Shown here in pieces: positions 7,110-10,681 of a stretch of 10,681 nt of DNA. The stretch's first letter is position 1. Every line of letters begins with the position of its first letter. The DNA comes from Opitutia bacterium (lineage in GTDB: Bacteria; Verrucomicrobiota; Verrucomicrobiia; Opitutales; Seribacteraceae), in NCBI GenBank assembly GCA_018695085.1, contig JABHOU010000015.1:1-10681 (forward strand), given 5' to 3'. A program made the translations under genes and the position numbers. The notes under the pieces are model-generated. The model saw nothing but the letters and a program-made list of their open reading frames with translations. It searched no databases and was not told the origin of the DNA.

Positions 7110-9455
7110 ATGAATTGTAGAAAAAATTGGAGGTTAACGTTTTGCCTTTCGGTCGGGTTGCTCGGCATGGGTCTCTTTGCTTCTTCTGCCTTCGCTCTAA
7201 AACCTCAATTGCCTTCGGTAAAGGAAAAGAGAACTTTTATCGATACGGTTCAGCCTATCCTTGCCAAATATTGCTATGATTGTCATGGAGAAGGAGCAAG
7301 CAAAGGCGACATTGTTTTAGATGACACCTTAAATCACGATGGTTTTCTAGAAAACGAGCTTTTCTGGAACAAGGTTTGGCAAAACCTCTACAAGCACAGT
7401 ATGCCACCCGCTCAAAAGCCAATGCCATCAAGTGCTGAGCGAAAAGTTGTTCTGGGTGCGATCGAGCGAACTGTATTTGGTCTCGATCCGACCAAACCCG
7501 ACCCTGGCCGTGTAACTATTCGAAGGCTAAATCGGGTCGAGTATGACAATGTCATTCGCGATTTGACGGGCGTTGACTTTAAACCCGCCAAGGATTTTCC
7601 GCCCGACGATACCGGCCATGGGTTCGATACCGTGGGCGATGCCCTTTCACTTTCTCCGCTGTTACTAGAAAAATACATGTCGGCGGCGGATGCCGTGCTG
7701 GATGAGGTTCTTGGTGAGTTTCCACCACCAAGAAAATTACAACGGATTGGACCCTCTAAGATGATGGGTGCTGGCTATGAGAGAGATGCTCGAGTACTTA
7801 CCACTACGGGTGAGGTAGAGGTGCGGGTGTCGCTTCCAAGATCTGGGGAGTATCGATTTCGGGCACGGGCTTGGGCCTCTCTAGCCGGAAGCGAGTTGGC
7901 GAAGATGAAGTTCCGACTAAATGATCGTGACCTGAAAACCTTTGAAGTAACGCACCAGTCGCCGGATGCCGGTACTTACGAAGTAAACGCCAAGGTGGAG
8001 AGGGCGGGGGACGTCCATTTTAGGGTTTCTTTCCTGAATGATTTTTATGATCCAAGGAATCGCAATCCCAAGCGACGTGATCGTAATCTATACTTGCAGT
8101 GGCTGGAGGTTGAATCTCCGATTGGCAAACCATCTCCTGAGCTTCAAGTCTCTCGTCATAAAATTTTGGGAACTCGGCCGGAGGGTTCCAGTAATCGAGC
8201 ATACGCGGAATTTGTCTTGCGTCGATTTGTTCCTCGAGCTTATCGGCGCCCGGTTACTGAACAGGAAGTCACCCGCCTGTTGAAATTGTACGATGTGGTT
8301 GGCGGTAAGGACGCCCCTTTTATGGAAGCGATCCGCCTGCCTCTCAAAGCTGTCTTGGTTTCTCCCCGTTTTCTTTTTCGGGCGGAGTCACAACCTCGTC
8401 CTAACGATCCGAAAGCAGTTCACGATCTGGATGAGTTCTCGCTGGCTTCACGATTGTCTTTTTTCCTCTGGAGCACCATGCCCGACGATCAGCTTCTCGC
8501 TCTTGCCGCGAAGAAACAATTGCGACCAAATTTAGCGACCGAGGTTCATCGGATGTTGGCGGACAATAGAAGTCGGGCTTTTTCAAAAAACTTTCCCGGG
8601 CAGTGGTTGCAGTTACGTGACCTCGAACTTGTCCAACCTGATAAAAAACGCTTTCCTGGTTTTGACGACAAACTACGCCAATCCATGCGGGATGAAACGG
8701 AGGCTTTCTTTAGCTACTTGCTGATGAAGAATCGACCGGTGACTGAATTTCTCGATGCCGACTACACCTTCATCAATGCCCCGCTGGCTCGTCATTACGG
8801 GCTTCGAGGCAAGTTTGCCGACGATCTAAAATACGTTTCTTTGAAAGGTACAAGTTTACCTCGGGGCGGGATTCTTACTCATGCATCTCTCCTCACCATT
8901 ACTTCCAATCCCACTCGCACGTCGCCGGTCAAGCGAGGCAAATGGGTGTTGGACAATATACTGGGAACGCCAGTAAAGGATCCTCCACCGGACATACCTG
9001 AGTTAGACATAAGCTCTCATGACTCCAGCGGAAAAACTTTGCGCGAGCAGTTGGCCATGCACACCGAAAAACCTCTGTGTGCATCTTGCCATGTTTCGAT
9101 GGATGCCATTGGATTTTCCTTGGAAAACTACGATGCTATTGGTCGGTGGCGTTTGAAAGATGCGGGTAATCCAATTGATTCCGCGGGCAAACTGCCGACT
9201 GGAGAAAAATTTTCCGGAGCTCTTGAACTTCAACGTTTCATAGTAAATGGGCGAAAGAAAGCCTTTGTCCGTTGTTTGACTGAAAAGCTTTTCACTTATG
9301 CTCTTGGCCGGGGCATTGAGTACTATGACAGATCCGCGATTGAGGAGATTTCCCGTCGTTTGAGTGAACGCGGTTATCGCTTCTCCGACCTCATCCTTTT
9401 TCTTGTCGAAAGCGTTCCTTTCCAGAAGCGCCGGGGCGACTTCCCTACGGAATAA
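7110..9455 (+). CDS. Exported haem-binding DUF1587/DUF1595/DUF1592/DUF1588/DUF1585 protein
   Basis: The 781-residue protein has a Sec signal peptide (residues 1-29; hydrophobic LTFCLSVGLLGMGLFA, likely cleavage after AFA). A planctomycete-type cytochrome c segment follows, with haem motif CYDCH at 55-59. DUF1587 is at about 135-200 (TIRRLNRVEYDNVIRDLTG). A beta-rich module lies at about 230-336. DUF1595 is at about 365-425 (RRFVPRAYRRPVTEQEV), DUF1592 at about 430-560 (FFLWSTMPDD), DUF1588 at about 580-680 (GGILTHASLLTITSNPTRTSP) and DUF1585 at about 700-775. A second CASCH at 657-661 implies two haems. The family is abundant in Planctomycetota and Verrucomicrobiota, yet its reaction is unknown; an envelope redox role is inferred. 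ATG 7110 was chosen because it places the signal peptide at the N-terminus; the in-frame TTG 7062 would add 16 residues. The DUF1552 gene starts 70 nt downstream. Confidence 0.93.
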   Translation: MNCRKNWRLTFCLSVGLLGMGLFASSAFALKPQLPSVKEKRTFIDTVQPILAKYCYDCHGEGASKGDIVLDDTLNHDGFLENELFWNKVWQNLYKHSMPPAQKPMPSSAERKVVLGAIERTVFGLDPTKPDPGRVTIRRLNRVEYDNVIRDLTGVDFKPAKDFPPDDTGHGFDTVGDALSLSPLLLEKYMSAADAVLDEVLGEFPPPRKLQRIGPSKMMGAGYERDARVLTTTGEVEVRVSLPRSGEYRFRARAWASLAGSELAKMKFRLNDRDLKTFEVTHQSPDAGTYEVNAKVERAGDVHFRVSFLNDFYDPRNRNPKRRDRNLYLQWLEVESPIGKPSPELQVSRHKILGTRPEGSSNRAYAEFVLRRFVPRAYRRPVTEQEVTRLLKLYDVVGGKDAPFMEAIRLPLKAVLVSPRFLFRAESQPRPNDPKAVHDLDEFSLASRLSFFLWSTMPDDQLLALAAKKQLRPNLATEVHRMLADNRSRAFSKNFPGQWLQLRDLELVQPDKKRFPGFDDKLRQSMRDETEAFFSYLLMKNRPVTEFLDADYTFINAPLARHYGLRGKFADDLKYVSLKGTSLPRGGILTHASLLTITSNPTRTSPVKRGKWVLDNILGTPVKDPPPDIPELDISSHDSSGKTLREQLAMHTEKPLCASCHVSMDAIGFSLENYDAIGRWRLKDAGNPIDSAGKLPTGEKFSGALELQRFIVNGRKKAFVRCLTEKLFTYALGRGIEYYDRSAIEEISRRLSERGYRFSDLILFLVESVPFQKRRGDFPTE

Positions 9456-9504
9456 ACCTTCTAACGAAACGCCCATTGACCTTGCCCGCGAGTCGGGTTC
9501 GGGC

Positions 9505-9518
9505 TATATTGCAATATA
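9505..9518 (+). repeat. 14-bp perfect palindrome upstream of the DUF1552 gene
   Basis: TATATTGCAATATA reads identically on both strands and ends 7 nt before the GTG start at 9526. In the 70-nt gap it is the only clear dyad. It could be an operator for a dimeric regulator, or its TATATT half (9505-9510) could serve as a -10 element. The nearest -35-like TTGACC (9476-9481) is 23 nt away, too far for a standard sigma-70 promoter. Chance in AT-rich sequence is also possible. Confidence 0.35.
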
Positions 9519-9525
9519 CTTTTTA

Positions 9526-10681
9526 GTGAAAAACTTCACCTTATCTCGAAGGACTTTTCTGCATGGCTTGGGTACTGCCTTGGTCTTGCCTCCGTTGGAA
9601 GCGATGGCAGCGAAAGTCGGGAAACCGAAACCTATTCCTTTGCGGATGGGCTTTGCCTATATACCCAATGGGGTAATTCTTCCCCAGTGGCGAACGACTG
9701 GCGAAGGACGCAAATATAACCTGTCCCCTTCGCTGCGTGCTCTCGAACCCTTTAAGAATGACATCCAAGCTCTGGATGGATTGGATCACAAGAAAGCCAA
9801 TGCCAACGGAGATGGTGGCGGGGATCATGCTCGAGCCAACGCCACCTTTCTGACGGGATGCCAAGCTCGCAAGACTGCAGGGTCGGATATTCGCATCGGG
9901 GTGTCTGTGGACCAGTTGGCCGCCGAACATGTTGGCAAGGAAACCAAATTGCCCTCCCTTGAGTTGAGTACGGATCGTGCTCGCCTTTCAGGTGGTTGTG
10001 ATTCCGGTTACAGTTGTGCCTATCAATACAACCTCGCATGGAAGACTGAGTCTTTGCCCATGCCCCCCGAAGCTAATCCTCGATCGGTATTCGAGCGTCT
10101 CTTTTCCGACGGGCTTACCAAAGAGCAGGCTGAAAGTAGGACTCGGCGCCTACGGCATGAAAAAAGCCTCCTCGACTTTGTCCTTGAAGATGCCAAGAGC
10201 CTGCAGCGTAATCTTGGGCGTACCGATCGCTCCAAACTCGATGAGTACCTCACGAGCGTACGCGAATTGGAGCAGCGAATCGAAAACAGCGAACAGTTGG
10301 ATTCCAAAAAACCGACCTACCCGAAACCCGAGGGGGTTCCTAGGGACTATCGCTCGCATTTGCGTGTGCAGTTTGACCTTATGGCCTTGGCTTTTCAGAC
10401 TGATGCAACGCGAGTGGCCACCTTCCTTTTGGCCCACGATGGAAGTAATCGCAGCTTCCCCGACATAGGGGTTCCCGAAGGTCATCACTCTCTTTCTCAT
10501 CACCGCGACGACAAGGGAAAGGTGGAAAAATTGGCCAAAATTGATCGTTTCTACGCCGATCAATTTGCTTATTTCCTAAAGAAAATCAAAAGCGTCCGAG
10601 AAGTCGATGGTTCGTCTATGCTGGATCACTGCATGATTGTTTATGGCGGCGGTATAAGTGACGGTAATCGTCATGGTCACG
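9526..10681 (+). CDS. Tat-exported DUF1552 family protein (3' partial)
   Basis: The frame from GTG 9526 is open to the window edge, giving 385 residues of a protein that usually runs somewhat longer. It begins with a twin-arginine signal, SRRTFL at 7-12, then a moderately hydrophobic stretch (LHGLGTALVLPPLEAMAA) with a likely cleavage site near 28-29. This implies export in a folded state. The following RMGFAYIPNGV, GLDHKKANANGDGGGDHARANATFLTG and the later FQTDATRVATFLLAHDGSNRSF, HHSLSHHRDD and IVYGGGISDGNRHGH are typical of DUF1552. These regions are rich in His, Asp and Gly, and look like the metal-binding style of sulfatase/alkaline-phosphatase-like relatives such as DUF1501. Enzymatic activity is unknown. 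GTG is the only plausible start that keeps the Tat signal; no clear ribosome site precedes it. It pairs with the DUF1592-type gene upstream, as is common in this group. Confidence 0.9.
   Translation, partial: MKNFTLSRRTFLHGLGTALVLPPLEAMAAKVGKPKPIPLRMGFAYIPNGVILPQWRTTGEGRKYNLSPSLRALEPFKNDIQALDGLDHKKANANGDGGGDHARANATFLTGCQARKTAGSDIRIGVSVDQLAAEHVGKETKLPSLELSTDRARLSGGCDSGYSCAYQYNLAWKTESLPMPPEANPRSVFERLFSDGLTKEQAESRTRRLRHEKSLLDFVLEDAKSLQRNLGRTDRSKLDEYLTSVRELEQRIENSEQLDSKKPTYPKPEGVPRDYRSHLRVQFDLMALAFQTDATRVATFLLAHDGSNRSFPDIGVPEGHHSLSHHRDDKGKVEKLAKIDRFYADQFAYFLKKIKSVREVDGSSMLDHCMIVYGGGISDGNRHGH

Noticed and set aside
9484..9504. GCCCG...CGGGC inverted repeat in the gap after the cytochrome gene as a terminator.
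   Set aside because: Only five base pairs with an 11-nt loop and no T-run after it, so not adequate support.
9541..10563. Several open frames on the - strand opposite the DUF1552 gene.
   Set aside because: The + strand frame here is a continuous, recognisable DUF1552 protein with a Tat signal; the antisense frames show no family features.

Overview
The window looks like chromosome from a Planctomycetota/Verrucomicrobiota-type (PVC) bacterium. The main clue is the adjacent pair at the right end: a haem-binding DUF1587/1595/1592/1588/1585 protein followed by a Tat-exported DUF1552 protein, a tandem typical of those phyla. Base composition is moderate and all recognised genes lie on the + strand. 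No mobile element, tRNA, rRNA or CRISPR array was seen, and no gene-free stretch exceeds 300 bases.

Layout. 1-270: 3' end of a small, Lys-rich, possibly OB-fold protein of unknown role. 294-324: a perfect 15-bp hairpin, probably its terminator. 399-7021: a tightly packed, probably co-transcribed run of a five-helix EamA-like membrane protein, a PaaK-like acyl-adenylating/CoA ligase, a LolD/YbbA-type ABC ATPase, a 1115-residue 10-helix FtsX/MacB-type permease, and a lipoprotein with a probable concanavalin-like fold. Gaps in this run are 10, 22 and 4 nt, and the last junction sits at an ATGA overlap. 7022-7109: a leader with overlapping inverted repeats. 7110-9455: the DUF1592-type c-type cytochrome protein. 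9456-9525: a short gap holding a 14-bp palindrome. 9526-10681: the DUF1552 protein, cut by the window edge.

How the genes may work together. The ATPase and permease together resemble a complete type VII (mechanotransmission) ABC system of the YbbAP/LolCDE/MacB class, which acts on lipids, lipoproteins or hydrophobic molecules at the inner membrane rather than by ordinary transmembrane import. The ligase upstream and the lipoprotein downstream are candidates for substrate-activating enzyme and envelope partner, but this is inferred from spacing only. The DUF1592/DUF1552 pair is a separate envelope module of unknown function, probably with two covalently bound haems in the first protein.

The best candidate for an undescribed system is the ligase-ABC-lipoprotein cluster. 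Each family is known, but the combination has no function that I can name.
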